Positions 33,247 through 44,949 of a stretch of DNA of 64,000 bases are shown here, one piece after another. Source of the stretch: Pseudopyrenochaeta lycopersici (lineage: Eukaryota > Ascomycota > Dothideomycetes > Pleosporales > Pseudopyrenochaetaceae). The position numbers and the translations under genes were made by a program. The notes below the pieces were generated by a model. It searched no databases. It saw only the letters and a list, made by a program, of their open reading frames with translations, and was not told where the DNA came from. Positions within the stretch are counted from its first letter, which is position 1. Every line of letters begins with the position of its first letter. The DNA lies in NCBI GenBank assembly GCA_003313425.1, contig NHZP01000027.1, forward strand, positions 372,001 through 436,000. The letters are read 5' to 3'.

Positions 33247-34013
33247 CTATGGATGCCGTTGTCTCTTGCGTGGGCTGAGACTTTTCCAGGCCTCAGGAGC
33301 TGTCACTGCTGCAGCACGCTTACGCCGCGGTCTAGGTACATCTGGAGGCTCAATAACTGAATTCTGAGCCTCGATTTGTGCAAATCTCTCGGCGTAGAAA
33401 GCTTCCATATCTCCAAAGTGATAGTTCCATGCCATAGTTGGAGTACAAGAGGCAAAAGGCCCGTGTGTAGCGAGTGCCATATTACGTGCTTCAACTAACT
33501 CTGCAGGATCCTCTTCCTGCCCCGTCTCTGCCAGAAAGTTTGTCACTGAGATCATGTCATTGCACTGATATAGAACGGGCTGAGATCGTAGGCTTTCGAT
33601 GTCGGCTAGGAACTTTTCCAACGACGGAGGTTGCCAGGCGGGAGATGGCGCCATCGTGACAGACACAGCAACAGCCACAGGCGGAGACGAACAAGGGGAG
33701 GTAAGAGCTGTTATAGGGGCAGGTGCGGGAATCGACACAGATACATAAGTAGTCACAGGATTTGCACTTGGTGTAGAAGTAGGAATCGACACGGTCACAG
33801 AGGCGTTCACATAAACATGTCGAGATTGCCGTCAGGCAGGTATATACATTGCGTGCCTAAAATGTAAGAGCAAGCGAGCATAACGTGCGCTTCTTCTGCA
33901 TTCGGCGGCCACCTAGTGAACGCCTCTCCTAGGCCCTTTATTGCCTTCTGGCGGTGTGATAGGGCTATGTTGCCTCGTGGGTTGTTAACAAAGTCTAAGA
34001 GATGCGAACCCAT
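33247..34013 (-). pseudogene. Truncated fungal transcription-factor-like gene (C-terminal half)
   Basis: The frame 34013-33807 encodes HRQKAIKGLGEAFTRWPPNA, EEAHVMLACSYIL and YLPDGNLDMF. A frameshift at about 33810 leads into the frame 33810-33247 with VTVSIPTSTPSANPVTTYVS, SLEKFLADIESLRSQPVLYQ and a basic end (PRPRRKRAA). The first part resembles the regulatory region of Zn2Cys6-type factors of the sterol-uptake/DUF3468 group (AI..L..A...P..AEEA.....A....FQ..Y..DG...F); this is a recalled pattern, not a search result. The DNA-binding N terminus is missing: the sequence upstream (from 34020) is a duplicated, partly RIP-mutated segment. Confidence 0.4.
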
Positions 34014-34268
34014 AAGCGCAAGGATAGAATGTAACAGATAGTTGTACTAGAAATTGTCAGGCGTATAAAGAAGTAGTAAATAAAGCATTCTTATCTGGCG
34101 ACTAAGCGCAGGAATGTCTCTTACCTAAATAGAATTATCCTTATAAGAGCTGAAGGGATAAGCAGCTACTAAGAAATAGTGAAAAAGTCGCAAATTATTT
34201 GCACTGTACGTTGCTGGTATATTAGTAAGGCTAATAAATAGGCGCAAGCTACTAACGACTTTAGAAAC
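33960..34268. repeat. Segmental duplicate, copy 1, left part
   Basis: Aligns with about 50870-51163 (shared TAACTTTAGAAA context, TACTAGAAAT and AAGAAGTA...). The Copia element interrupts copy 1 at 34268. Copy 2 is continuous and much more AT-rich. Confidence 0.7.
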
Positions 34269-34391
34269 TGTTAGCCAACACGGTTAGCTCCTCACGTGCT
34301 CTGTTATATAAGCATCCACAGGGTATATAGTTCCCTTGTGTCTCATTTGATAGGAATCAACCTAGTTCCTCCTGCCTGCTGCCCGCCAACA
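34269..34391 (+). repeat. 5' LTR of Copia element (123 bp)
   Basis: Starts TGTTAGCCAACACGG and ends CGCCAACA, preceded by the target duplication GAAAC (34264-34268). It contains a CACGTG motif (34296-34301) and a TATATAAG box (34309-34316) suitable as a promoter. Confidence 0.93.
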
Positions 34392-37300
34392 GTTATAAGC
34401 CTGGTTTGCACCTCCTAAGCTACGCAACTCTACACGAATATAGCTTTAGACGTGTAACTAATAACAACTACGTTCACCTTTACCTATTATGTCTATTAAC
34501 AGCTAGGTTAGCGTTAAAGACCTATATAGTTAACAAGTGTCGCTATTTAACTAGAACTGTTGCTCTCTACATAGAGATTAGTTTAGTGATTGATTACTAA
34601 GATCACGATGTCGTACAACAACGCAGGAGTTACACGAGTAACTGTTTTACTGGATAAACTAGCCGACTAGGAGTCGTAGTTCTAGCTACAATAAGAGAAA
34701 GCTATCATAGATAGCATTTAGAAGTACCACGACATCTTAAAACTAAAGGATAAGCTACTAAAGCTTAGAGAACTAACTAGACTGTTACCTAGTAATATAC
34801 GGCTAGGAGCGACAGAGATTAGCTAGCTAGACGCAGCTAAAAAGGTATTATATAGTAATCTCCTTTAAGACTAGAGATATAAAAGAGTAGAGTATATAAA
34901 ACTTAAGTAGAAGGATAGTAAGCTCCTTCTTAATAGTAGCTGTATAATTACTGCTTAACACCTTTACCTTATTAGCAGAAAAGATAAGGCGTATAATTAA
35001 CTAGTTACTCTTAAGAAGTAGTTTGCGCTAATAGCTGCCTTACAAAGCAGAGAGCTAACTATTAAATATTAAGCTCTACAAGACAGTCTTTAGAGTTAAG
35101 ATTTTAAGTAATAGCTTAATAACTAGATTTATATTACTAACTAAGGTAGAGAGGCAAGTCTCCCTAAAATAATAAGTTATTAAGCTTAAGAGGATTTCCT
35201 AACATCTATTAGGATAATTGCCCCTAAATAGGCAGTATCGTCGCACTATAACCTTATTAAAAAAGAGACCTTAGATAAGATAAATAAGATTTAACCTCTA
35301 GCAGACTATATAGCTTAGTTTAGGGTCTATTATTAACAAATTAGGCCTAGTACAACGTCGCTTAGCACGTTTATAATACTTAGTATTTTAAATAGAATAG
35401 ACTAGAAGGACTAGAAGGAGTAAAGATTATTAAAATTAGCTTATAAGCTAGAATATCTCTGCAGAGGTATGCATTAGTATAAGGAGTGCTAGTACCTATT
35501 TCTAGATTATCTAAAGAGACTAGAGAGCTTTTAACCTATTAAAGCTGTACAGGATAGGATAGCTAAGGCCTTAAAGAACCTAGAGCAGGTTAAAAGGATT
35601 AATAAGCTCCTCGCTCGTTACAGCAAGAAAATTAAGGGCGTAGATAAGCTAATAAGCCTTAACAGTAGAAAGGAGAGCTAGGGGGGCAGTTTTGCGACCT
35701 ACAGCTCCTTCTCCGTCACTTAGGTGCAACTAAAAACGCTGCTAACAATTATTAATTAATAGATCCTTAACTTAGGCTTAAACATCTATATATGCAATTT
35801 AAGGAGGTTTAGCTAGCAAGAGATAAGGCAGCCTACAGCCTAGGAAACAGTACTTATAGGAGACTTAATTCTAGTAATACAGGCCTAGGGAGAGGTTATA
35901 TTTAAGGTTAATTAACTATCTAGAATAAGTTAAATTAAGCTAACTAATATAGCTCTTATAGAAGGCTTCTTTACAAACATTATAAGCCTCTTAAGATACT
36001 AAGAGATAGGCATTTAGTTTAACTTAGGACGAGATGTTATATATAAGCAGCATCTATTAAACGTTACATGCCTACTTAGGTATAGAGAAGGACACTAGAT
36101 TATTAATGCTAACAAGAACAATTATCTAGCACTAAGTAGCTTTGTAACAGCTCTTTAACGAGCGTACAAGGTCTCACGGGAAGATTAACGTCTAATTGCC
36201 GCATCTTATGTTAAAGCTTATAAGATGTTTGCACACGCGAGTAAGGAGGCAATTAATTACTTAAATGCGAACGTACAAGGAATTAACCTTAAGCAAGGAG
36301 CTCGAGCACCGCAGCTGCGAGAATGCGAGACCTACATTAAGTTAAAGTTGACAGCTTAGGTTAGCAGGCGTTAATTAGATAATTAAGCTACAAGGCCTTT
36401 CTATAGGATTATAGTTAATCTCGTACAGCTAATCTTAATAGGAGAAACGTACTACAACAGAGATTGTTACCTCTTACATACTATATGCAAGTTCTTAAGG
36501 TAGCATAAGGCGACAACTCTTACTAATAAAACACTACCTGTTATAATAGCAGCGTTGCAAGCGCTAATAAATAAGATTAAACGCTAGTATAGATATACTA
36601 TTATTATCCTTAAGGTTAACAGTAATTATAGGTACAGCTTACAGCTCTATAAGATCGCGAGGCAGGCTAGCCTTAAGGTTAAGCTTTAAGCTCCTAACAC
36701 GCCTAAACAGCTAGGAGCCGCAGAGCAAGTAAGGAACGTAATTATAATAAGAGCAAGATTACTTTAAATTAAGGTAGGACTGCTAAAGTTGCTGTTAAAT
36801 AAGCTAGCAGTTATAGCAGCTTAAATTATTAATGTCACGCCTACTAAGTTAATCGCATAGAAGACGCTATATAAGCTAGTCTATAGCAGGCAGCCTTTAG
36901 TTACCTACTTCTTACAGATAGGCTGTAAAGCCTATATCCTAAATAAGAAGCTAAAGAAAGTAGATAAGCTTAAGTCTCGTATATTTATAGGATACCTTAC
37001 AGGGTACGACTTAATAAATATCTTCCGCATCTAGCTGCTAAAGAAGAGCTAGGTAATACGCGTAAGAGACGTGATATTTTAGAAGAACAGCCTTTTTAAC
37101 AACTATAAGAAAGCTAAGAGAGAAGCTATCGTACAAGAAGATATTAACTATCTTAACATACCTTAAGTACAGGAGATAGAGGCTAATTAAGAGATACTGC
37201 AGAACTAGAGGCATCAGCTCAACAATAAGACAGCTCGTTCTACAGAGATAGCTAAAAACAATATGGTGGCAGAGTTCTATAAGGACTAGGGCTTTCTACT

Positions 37301-39582
37301 AATACTAGAACTATCAGATCGTAGTACTGCACTACCTTAATAGGAGGCAGGCGATGATAGAGAACTAGACTAAGCTACAGAGCTAGTAGAACAAGTTAGT
37401 GCTGAAGATCAAGGCACTAAGGAACAGGTTCAAGAACAGCTGCTTAATGAGCTGCAGACACATTATAAGGATGACACGTCTACAGTCATAAGTAGACCAG
37501 ATAGACTAAGTAGACCAGATGGACTAAGTAGGCCAGATGGACCACTTAGGCCAGCTGCAACAGGCAGGCGAGGCCAACTACGAAAGCTACTATCTGAGTG
37601 GCCTAGAGAATAGAGTAATACAGACAACTATATACTAGATTATTAGCAGAATAATACACTAAAGATAGCTAATCCTGCTATTAGAAGTAGTAGCAACATT
37701 ATAGAAGAGAAGAGAGCTAGGAGGCTAGCTAACCAGGCCCTAGCTACATACTACAGAGCATTCACAGTATCATTAAATCCAACAGCTCCTTTAAAGCTCG
37801 CAGGTGAGATACCTAGGTCAAGGCTACATCATAATTAACTACTAGAACTACCAAAATAATAGAAGGATATAAAGAATTATCTATTTAGTGCTAAGTTTAG
37901 AGAGGCAGTATAAGCAGAGCTTAATAGCTGCTAGTTAAAAGATTGCTTTAAGCGTACAGAGGTCACTGCAATAATAGCAGATGCTAAGGTTCTACCCCTA
38001 ATATAGGTGTTCTTATACAAGTTTAATAAAGACAGGTACCTATATAAGTTTAAGGCGCGTATATATATACGAGGAGACCTGCAGGAGGTATAGGGTAAGA
38101 CGTATACTACAACGTTAGCTATTAAGGTCTTTTAATCTCTTATAGCACTAGCAGCAGTATTTAACCTAAAGATATTTTAGTTTAACGCCCTAAACGCCTT
38201 TCTTAACACTTAACTACTACGCAAGATATACGATTATACGCCTAAAGGGTTTATAGATAAGTTTAGTAAGCTTCTTAAGCTTTAGCGAGCGCTCTATAGC
38301 CTTAAGGAAGCACCACTACTATAGTACTAGGAGCTCTTATTAACCTTAAAGAAGCTTAGGTTAAGGCTTATGCTAGGAGCACCGTGCCTATACATAAATA
38401 ACTATCTAATTATCTTTTTCTATATAGACGATATCGTCGTCCTTATCCATCCGCTTAATATAAGCTACTACTAGACGTTTAAGCAACAGATGCTTAGAAC
38501 GTACAAGATCTGTAAGCTAAGCAAGCTAAAGTAGTTCCTTAGCATTTATGTAATCCGCAAGGAGCTTACTTAATTAATCTACCTAGCATAGGACTTATTT
38601 ATTAATAAGATTACAGTAAAATTTAATCTTAAGGGAAACATAAGATACCTAGATATACTACTAAAGGATAACGTCCTCCTGCCTTTAACAAAGGAACTAA
38701 GTGCTACTTAAACATAAAAGTATTAGCAACTAGTTAGCTTACTAGCGTATATCTTAACCTTAACGCGACCAGACGTCGCGAGAGCGCACTTAATCCTTGC
38801 ACGCTACCTACAGAATCTAGGGTAAAAGTACCTGCACGCTGCTAACTATGTGTAGAGATACCTAATAGGCACAAAGTACCTAGCTATTTAAGCGTTAGGA
38901 GACATCTAGCACAGCATAACTAGCATTATATTACTAGCTTAGCAGGAGCTAGGCTAAGAACCTCTCTTTTATAGTGTATTAGATGCAGCCTTCGCAGATA
39001 AGCCTAAAACTCGCTAAAGCTCTTAAGGCTATATCTTTAAACTATATAGACTACCTATTAACTAGAAAGTAACAGTCTAATAATTAGTTATAAAATTAAC
39101 TACTAAGGCTAAGCTACTATCTCTATCCCTTACAGGATTAGAGATAGAATAGTAGCAACGCTTCTTTTAAGCTATTTAATTTAACCCTAAGTTTACACTA
39201 GCACTGTAGTGTAATAACTAGTAGACTATCTTAATCGTGACAAAGGCAGTTAATAAGCTTCAGACGAAGCTAAAGCATGTAGACGTACATCATCATTAGT
39301 TACGTTAGGAGGTAGCAGAAGGCAGACTGCAGGTAGACTAGAAGGCTACTATAGAGATGCCAGCTGACAGCCTTACAAAGATCCTTAGTTAACAGAAGCA
39401 CGCTAACTTCGTACGCTAGCTAGGACTAAGTAACCTATCAAGGATTCGAGAGGAATCAGAGAGTACTGCTCTCAGTCTACAGGACCTAGGGGGGTGGTAC
39501 TACCAACTACAGTAGAGGCAGATGCTTAAGGACCTTTATTTACAGCTTTCGTTGCTCTTCATTCACTCAAGCTAGGGGGGTG
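34392..39582 (+). mobile_element. Ty1/Copia retrotransposon interior (gag-pol, stop-filled)
   Basis: The plus strand encodes one degenerate polyprotein from ATG 34607 (MSYNNAGVTRVTVLLDKLAD, then stops where Trp codons are expected). The pre-integrase region lies near 36050-36240 (LLNVTCLLRYREGHWIINAN). Reverse transcriptase lies at about 37980-38640 with an intact YIDD box (FFYIDDIVVLI) near 38420. The RNase H region is at 38760-39420 (LTRPDVARAHLILARYLQ, KHVDVHHH, IEMPADSLTKIL). This Gag-PR-INT-RT-RH order is Copia. A polypurine tract (AAGCTAGGGGGG) lies at 39569-39580. Tens of TAG/TAA codons block translation. A 21-bp unit around AGTAGACCAGATGGACTA is repeated at 37490-37550. Confidence 0.9.
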
Positions 39583-39705
39583 TGTTAGCCAACACGGTTA
39601 GCTCCTCACGTGCTCTGTTATATAAGCATCCACAGGGTATATAGTTCCCTTGTGTCTCATTTGATAGGAATCAACCTAGTTCCTCCTGCCTGCTGCTCGC
39701 CAACA
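39583..39705 (+). repeat. 3' LTR of Copia element (123 bp)
   Basis: Differs from the 5' LTR by a single C/T near its end (CTGCTCGCC against CTGCCCGCC). It is followed by the target duplication GAAAC (39706-39710). Confidence 0.93.
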
Positions 39706-39710
39706 GAAAC

Positions 39711-41080
39711 GATACGATTGTACTGTATATATCTAAAGATAGTTAGATATCTGTAAGGGCATCCGCGCTTAATATAGTTAGCGCACGAAGGCTATTATTC
39801 TTAGTACTATAAATTCTTTAGTAACCTATTAAAATAGGTTAGAATATTTCTAATACTTTAATTTTCTGCTGTTTGTAACTAATGCAGCCTAAGCGTGACT
39901 TTATATGCACTTTTTACTTACGTATAATTAGACTCTTAGTAGTAGAGTATACAGGAGCTTAAGGAGATCTTAAAAATTATTAAATTTACTTTAGTATTAG
40001 GACGAATCTTATATAATTATAATTAGCTTTGCATGTTCATATCTCTATTAAGCTGCGTTAGGTTAAGTACGATGGCTTCTTGTCTTAGTTGTTCCTTCAA
40101 ATTATCTGATTGATATTTAGATGTCTCCTAAAAATCCTCTTTAAAAACGGTTCTTATTAATAGTATAGACAGCTACACTCAAAAAAGTCGTTTATCATAA
40201 TATTTGAACTAGAATCTATTACCTTAGGTGGCATGTTGAAACATTATAGATGCCTGATAACAGCAGTCAATTAATTCTCTAGAAGACGAGCAGTGAGCTA
40301 CTTAAGGCCTAGGGAACTTTGTTCAGCTGCATAGGCTAGTTTCAGCTGGGCTGACAGACACGTCTATAGATGCGAGAAGTACAAAGACGCAGGCAAGCGG
40401 GTATGACAACCAGAAACGGCTACAGAAGGAAAACACAGAGATGTTACACCTTGTTACGGAATTACGGACCTCCGTCGTGCCTATACATGTTTGAAAACGC
40501 TATTATGGCAGGACTAAAATTACAAGCTCTAACATTAGCTTAACGCCGCGAAGCTGGTCGACGACAAAGTATGGCTTCAGAATAATTGTGCGCAATCTAA
40601 ACAAACAGGATCTAGAAAGAATAGCAGGCTTACACGCAAACGCTGGAAGAATGGATTAAAATATATTTGGTGAGCAGTTGTAGCATAGAAGCCCTACTTA
40701 CCTTGAATTAGCTCTATTCGCTACACCGAGCAAGGCCGCTTGAGATTAATCAAGCTTCTACTCCTTATACAGAACGCATGAACTAGATTCAGTATGCTTG
40801 GGTTTTTCGTCGTGACTAGTCTTGCAGGGCCAGTTTTCCCGCGGATTTCCCGGCATCAAACTCTCTTTACATATACCCCTTGTCGGCGATGTCGAATCAG
40901 TTACTAATAAACCATGACATCAGAAAAGGGCCCCGGGTGGGTCGCGATGTGATAGGTAGAAGCGGCTTATAGCATGCTACACCAAGATATGTTCGTGGCG
41001 GCTGTTTCTTCAGGGGTCAGCGGTGTGTGAATATCACATGTTGTAGGCTTAAAAATGCTTCTATAACCCTGTGTAAAACC
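39711..41080. repeat. Segmental duplicate, copy 1, right part
   Basis: Continues the segment interrupted by the Copia element. It aligns with about 51164-52300 over more than 1 kb (for example AATATTTCTAATACTTTAAT in both, and later GATGCGAGAAGTACAAAGAC against GAATGCGAGAAGTACGAAGA). Left of about 40150 it is partly AT-rich, beyond that balanced. No long ORF on either strand. It may be an unrecognised transposon or a decayed gene. Confidence 0.7.
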
Positions 41081-41863
41081 TGGGGCATAGGTGTGAACAT
41101 GAATAAGGGCATAAATAATCAGCGCCAGGCGTTATCTATGTAAAATGAGGCAAAGCCTTTCACTTAGTAGTCGATATAGCTATTCTTGAAAGATCTGGAC
41201 TCAGAAGATGTGTTATGTCGCGGTAACGTCGGGGAAGTTCCTTTTTAAGGAACTGTATTGATTTCTACAGGTGGCCGTAGAGCTGTACTTGTACTGTCAT
41301 TATTAACCAGGGCATGCCTCTAATACACGGAATGCCTAGATTCACGTACAAAACACAATTATCCTGTAACGCCATCACCGCTAACAGGTCTAGAGCTGGC
41401 TCCGTCACATGTTGTCTTAGAAGGTCGCGCTTATCAAGAGAGCGTAACGAAGAACATGTGGGTCTTGGCGCGCTATACGTTCCGCGCTCACCTGGGAGTG
41501 GTTGAATTGCGGGAGCGGCTGAATTACAGAGCGTTTGTTTGTGGACTGTCGTCATTGACCGACATCACTCCTCCACGCCGTAGCGACCGCACCGTCGCTA
41601 GCGAATGCGGCTGCACCTTTGCGCACAGTTGCAACACTACTGGTGCTCGGCTCCACCTTCCGTACGTAGTTACAATAAGCGCTACATTTGCTCCGCATGC
41701 AGAGCACTTCGCCTAGCTACAACTAGCGGCATCTGCTCCCTGCGAACTCCTCCACATCGGCGGACGGCTCACCAACCAACCAGCCCTGCCCCAGGTATTC
41801 TTACCTTACTCATGTACCGGCTACTCTTCAAGGGGCAGTCAGAGCTAAGGGAGGCCAATCTCT
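41081..41863. other. GC-balanced spacer between direct repeats
   Basis: Only overlapping short ORFs on both strands, none with a recognisable motif. No gene supported. Confidence 0.45.
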
Positions 41864-42025
41864 AGCCTACACCAAGATATGTTCGTAGCGGCTGTTTCTT
41901 CAAGGGCCGGTGGTGTGTAAATAGCACAAGCTGTGGGCTTAAAAAGGCTTCTCCAGTAGTATATAAAACCTGAAGCTTAAGTGTGAACATAAGTAAGGGC
42001 ATGAATAAATCAGCACCAGGCGTAA
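41864..42025. repeat. Direct repeat of 40970-41130
   Basis: CTACACCAAGATATGTTCGT, GCGGCTGTTTCTTCA, GTGTGAACAT and CACCAGGCG recur in the same order and orientation as at 40978-41130, about 890 bp away. The two copies bracket a GC-normal spacer. Confidence 0.8.
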
Positions 42026-42389
42026 GTGCGTTAAGGAAGTTCTGTTGCAGCATCAAGAGACGTTGCGCAGCATCATGCGAGAGGACAGCCAGCTTCAGGC
42101 AATTTTTAAGTGAGTGGTATTCCAAGGCCTTTAAGTCTACTGCACAAGGAGTGTATCGCAGTGCATCACGAATAAAACTGTGCGTGCAGGCTTAATGCCG
42201 CCGAGAATTCAAAGAACCTCTAGCTCTTTTCCAGCACAGAGTATTTGTTAGAGGATGGGAAGAAGAAGTGATGATTATTTAACTATGGTAGATTAGGGGC
42301 TTTTTTGTAACAGTATAACTAGAGGTGAAAGCCCGGGAACTGCGCTGAACTGTCTATCTGGGGTGGGATGAGCTACTTACATAGATATC

Positions 42390-42646
42390 CTTACATGGGC
42401 TAGGATTATAATTGAACGAGATAGTTGATTAGGCGATCAAAATTAATTATTGTGGTTTTTGTGTTATTCCCTTTTTTCTCCTTTTATGTAGTGTGTGTGT
42501 GTGTGTGTGTGCGTGTGTGTGAGTGTGTGTGAGTGTGTGTGTGAGTGTGTGTGAGTGTGTGTGTGAGCGTGTGTGTGTGTGTCACGTGGTTACACCCGAG
42601 CTTTGTACTACAATACAGTATCGCGTACCCTCGCTTGTATCCGACA
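42390..42646 (-). repeat. LTR of the TGTCAGATAC family with expanded GT tract
   Basis: On the minus strand it starts TGTCGGATACAA (42646), lacks the following ~45 bp present in the other copies, and continues GCGAGGGTACGCGATACTGT through a long CA tract to TCTCGTTCAATTATAA. The plus strand shows a GT/GA microsatellite of about 90 bp at 42490-42582, where the sister copies have only 8-14 bp. Confidence 0.75.
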
Positions 42647-43653
42647 ATATATATGAGGTGTCTCGCCTGTCTATACACCAACAATACAACCACTTGCTTC
42701 GACATTATGGTTCGTAGCTCCATAGTTACTCATGGTGCTGGTTACGACCCCCTGAATAACCATATTTAACCATGTGCCCAGGTATATCCAAATGCAATAA
42801 GTATTCTAATTATCGCAAGATCTTAACGCAATCCACTTGTCTCGGTGATGCCGCAAAGGTCTTTGTTCGATTATTCACTAGCGGGTTGCTCGGCTTTATG
42901 TTAAGCTGGCCTTGGAATATCCTGCCGTGCAACTTTACGTCGTAAGGTCTGCAGCAGCATCTGGTGGCGGACTTGTTAACGCGTACAATATGCCACAATA
43001 GTTGGATTAGTAGCGAGTAATGACTGATGCATTTTCTCTCATCTACCTAGGATAATGCCGTAATTAAACCTTAACTCTCAGTTATTTATACCTTTCTCAT
43101 TGGAGAGTCACTGGTATGACTCACAGTACTGGGGCGTGATCATGAGAATATCTCCGCTCCTCTTTTCCGAAACCCTGGGAGTCAAATACCTCATCTCACA
43201 TCGACTGCCCGGGAGAACATCACCACCCTTTCAGCCTAACCAGGATGCGCTATTCTGTATGCAAGTCAGCAACGTCGGTTCCCCACCGGCGTATTCTTTC
43301 ATCCGAGGTAATAACGACAACTCCGCCCTCACACTTGTCCAGGATGTGTCCCGCCTGGGTCATTGTGGCAAGATGGGCTCTATTTTTGCATCTAAGCTAA
43401 GAGTTGAACATACCGTATGAATATAACTGTTTCTATCCTCACGCTCAGCCTCAGGATATTCTATTCCATTCAAATCTGCTGCTGTTCAAACGAAAGATAC
43501 GCCTTTTTAGTACTCAGCATTCCAGAATTACTGTTCGAATTCAACATTACCTACCAGCTAACCACTTGAGTGGGGACATTCGATATAGCTACCTTTGTGC
43601 CAATTATTGTCATAATATCCACCATTCTAATTCCCGGCCGCCCTACAACCTCT
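42647..43653. other. GC-balanced region with an unassigned ORF
   Basis: A plus-strand frame to 43420 contains ALFCMQVSNVGSPPAYSFIR and NSALTLVQDVSRLGHCGKMG. It reads like protein but has no ATG before 43142 and matches nothing I know. It could be a decayed exon of another gene. The remainder is probably the 5' region of the PT-domain ORF. Confidence 0.35.
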
Positions 43654-44715
43654 ATGATGCCTGATATTCAAGTAGCTCGCCAACCTAACCTCTCCTCCAC
43701 CACCTGCCAACGTCTCATCTACGAAGATCTCAACCCAGACCTTGGTAGCGGCACTCTCATTATCCAGTCCGACCTTTCGCACCATAAGGTCCTACCTGCC
43801 GTCACTGGCCATGTTGTCAATCGTGTACCGCTCCTACCCTCAGCTTTCTATGCCGATATGGCCATGACCGCCGCCGATTACCTCTACCGAACTCTCCGGC
43901 CCTCAGCACCCGAGACTGGTCTCAATGTCTGTGCTATGGAAGTTCGGAAGCCAGTAATCGTGCAAATACCACCACCAGAAGATGGCCAACACATGCAAAT
44001 GGAGGCTCATGCCGACCTCTACAAAGGTGAAGTCACGCTCAGCTTCCACAGTGTGACTTGGGACGGTAAACTCATAGAGGACCACGGTCACGGATTCGTC
44101 AAATACGAAGACTCTGCCGAGTGGGTATTGGAATGGCAGCGCACGCAATACCTTGTCGAAACACAAATTGCTATCCTAGAATATAGGCTCTCTACCGGAC
44201 TTGCGCACAAGTTTCTTCGCGGGCTGGCGTATAAGCTGTTTCAATCGTTCGTGCATTACGCACCTAAGTATCAGGGGATGCAAGAAGTGATTCTAGACAG
44301 CGAGGACACTGCCGCCACCGCTAAAATTCGTTTCCAAACCACAAGCGCGGATGGCGACTTCTTCTGCTCCCCTTACTTCATCGATAATCTCTGCCACTTG
44401 TCCGGCTTTATTGCAAACGTATCGGATATTTCTAACTCCGATCTAGCATATATCTCGCATGGATGGCGGTCATTCAAGGTACCAAACCCGAAAGCGATAT
44501 CAGCGGATAAGGAGTATAGATGCTATGTCAAAATGATGGCGCTGCCAGAGAATGTAACTGCAGGAGACGTGTATGTATTTGAAGGCAGTGACGTTGTCGC
44601 TGTGTTCTATGGTTGCAAGTTTCAGGGGATTCCGAAGAGGGTGATGGATGTATTGCTCTCTCCGGCAATAAAGAGTAAAGGAACTATGAAAAGGGTGAAA
44701 TTTTGTGAGAACTAA
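43654..44715 (+). CDS. Free-standing polyketide product-template (PT) domain protein
   Basis: An open frame of 353 codons from the first ATG (43654); the frame is open further upstream without an ATG. Residues ~15-350 match the PT domain of non-reducing fungal polyketide synthases, which folds and cyclises the nascent chain. The N-terminal half holds HVVNRVPLLPSAFYADMA with the expected catalytic His (residue 53). The C-terminal half holds YFIDNLCHLSGF with the expected catalytic Asp (244). Both are intact. No ketosynthase, acyltransferase, acyl carrier or thioesterase sequence is near. The protein stops right after the PT domain (MKRVKFCEN). The ORF is free of RIP and uninterrupted, so it is either a retained single-domain gene or a recent PKS remnant. 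The N-terminal boundary is uncertain and an upstream exon is possible. Confidence 0.75.
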   Translation: MMPDIQVARQPNLSSTTCQRLIYEDLNPDLGSGTLIIQSDLSHHKVLPAVTGHVVNRVPLLPSAFYADMAMTAADYLYRTLRPSAPETGLNVCAMEVRKPVIVQIPPPEDGQHMQMEAHADLYKGEVTLSFHSVTWDGKLIEDHGHGFVKYEDSAEWVLEWQRTQYLVETQIAILEYRLSTGLAHKFLRGLAYKLFQSFVHYAPKYQGMQEVILDSEDTAATAKIRFQTTSADGDFFCSPYFIDNLCHLSGFIANVSDISNSDLAYISHGWRSFKVPNPKAISADKEYRCYVKMMALPENVTAGDVYVFEGSDVVAVFYGCKFQGIPKRVMDVLLSPAIKSKGTMKRVKFCEN

Positions 44716-44949
44716 AAGGGAAAGTAGAATGAAAGCCTCTTTGTTGAGGCAAAGGAGCTATTAGGGGTATAGTGTTGGGCAGTCGACAATAGAAGAATAT
44801 CCTATAGATTTAAGCATATCATCGCCAATGGTCTGGTCGTCTCGCACTGATGATGGTAAATCACCATTATGGAGACGTAAACATTGTTCATTATCACTAA
44901 TTTCTCGGAGAAGTTTGATTTGGAATGGACTGGACTGGATTTCGGAGGC
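44716..44949. other. 3' flank of the PT ORF, small hairpins
   Basis: No gene. Two short inverted repeats: GATGGTAAATCACCAT (44850-44870) and GACTGGATT...AATCCAGTC (44933-44960). These may belong to the end of the hAT relic that follows. Confidence 0.4.

Noticed and set aside
37488..37550. Minisatellite at the repeated AGTAGACCAGATGG words
   Set aside because: Three imperfect units within the Copia coding region; more likely a repetitive protein segment of the polyprotein.
42484..42723. ORFs in the GT/CA microsatellite
   Set aside because: Their Thr-His and Cys-Val runs come from the dinucleotide tract only.
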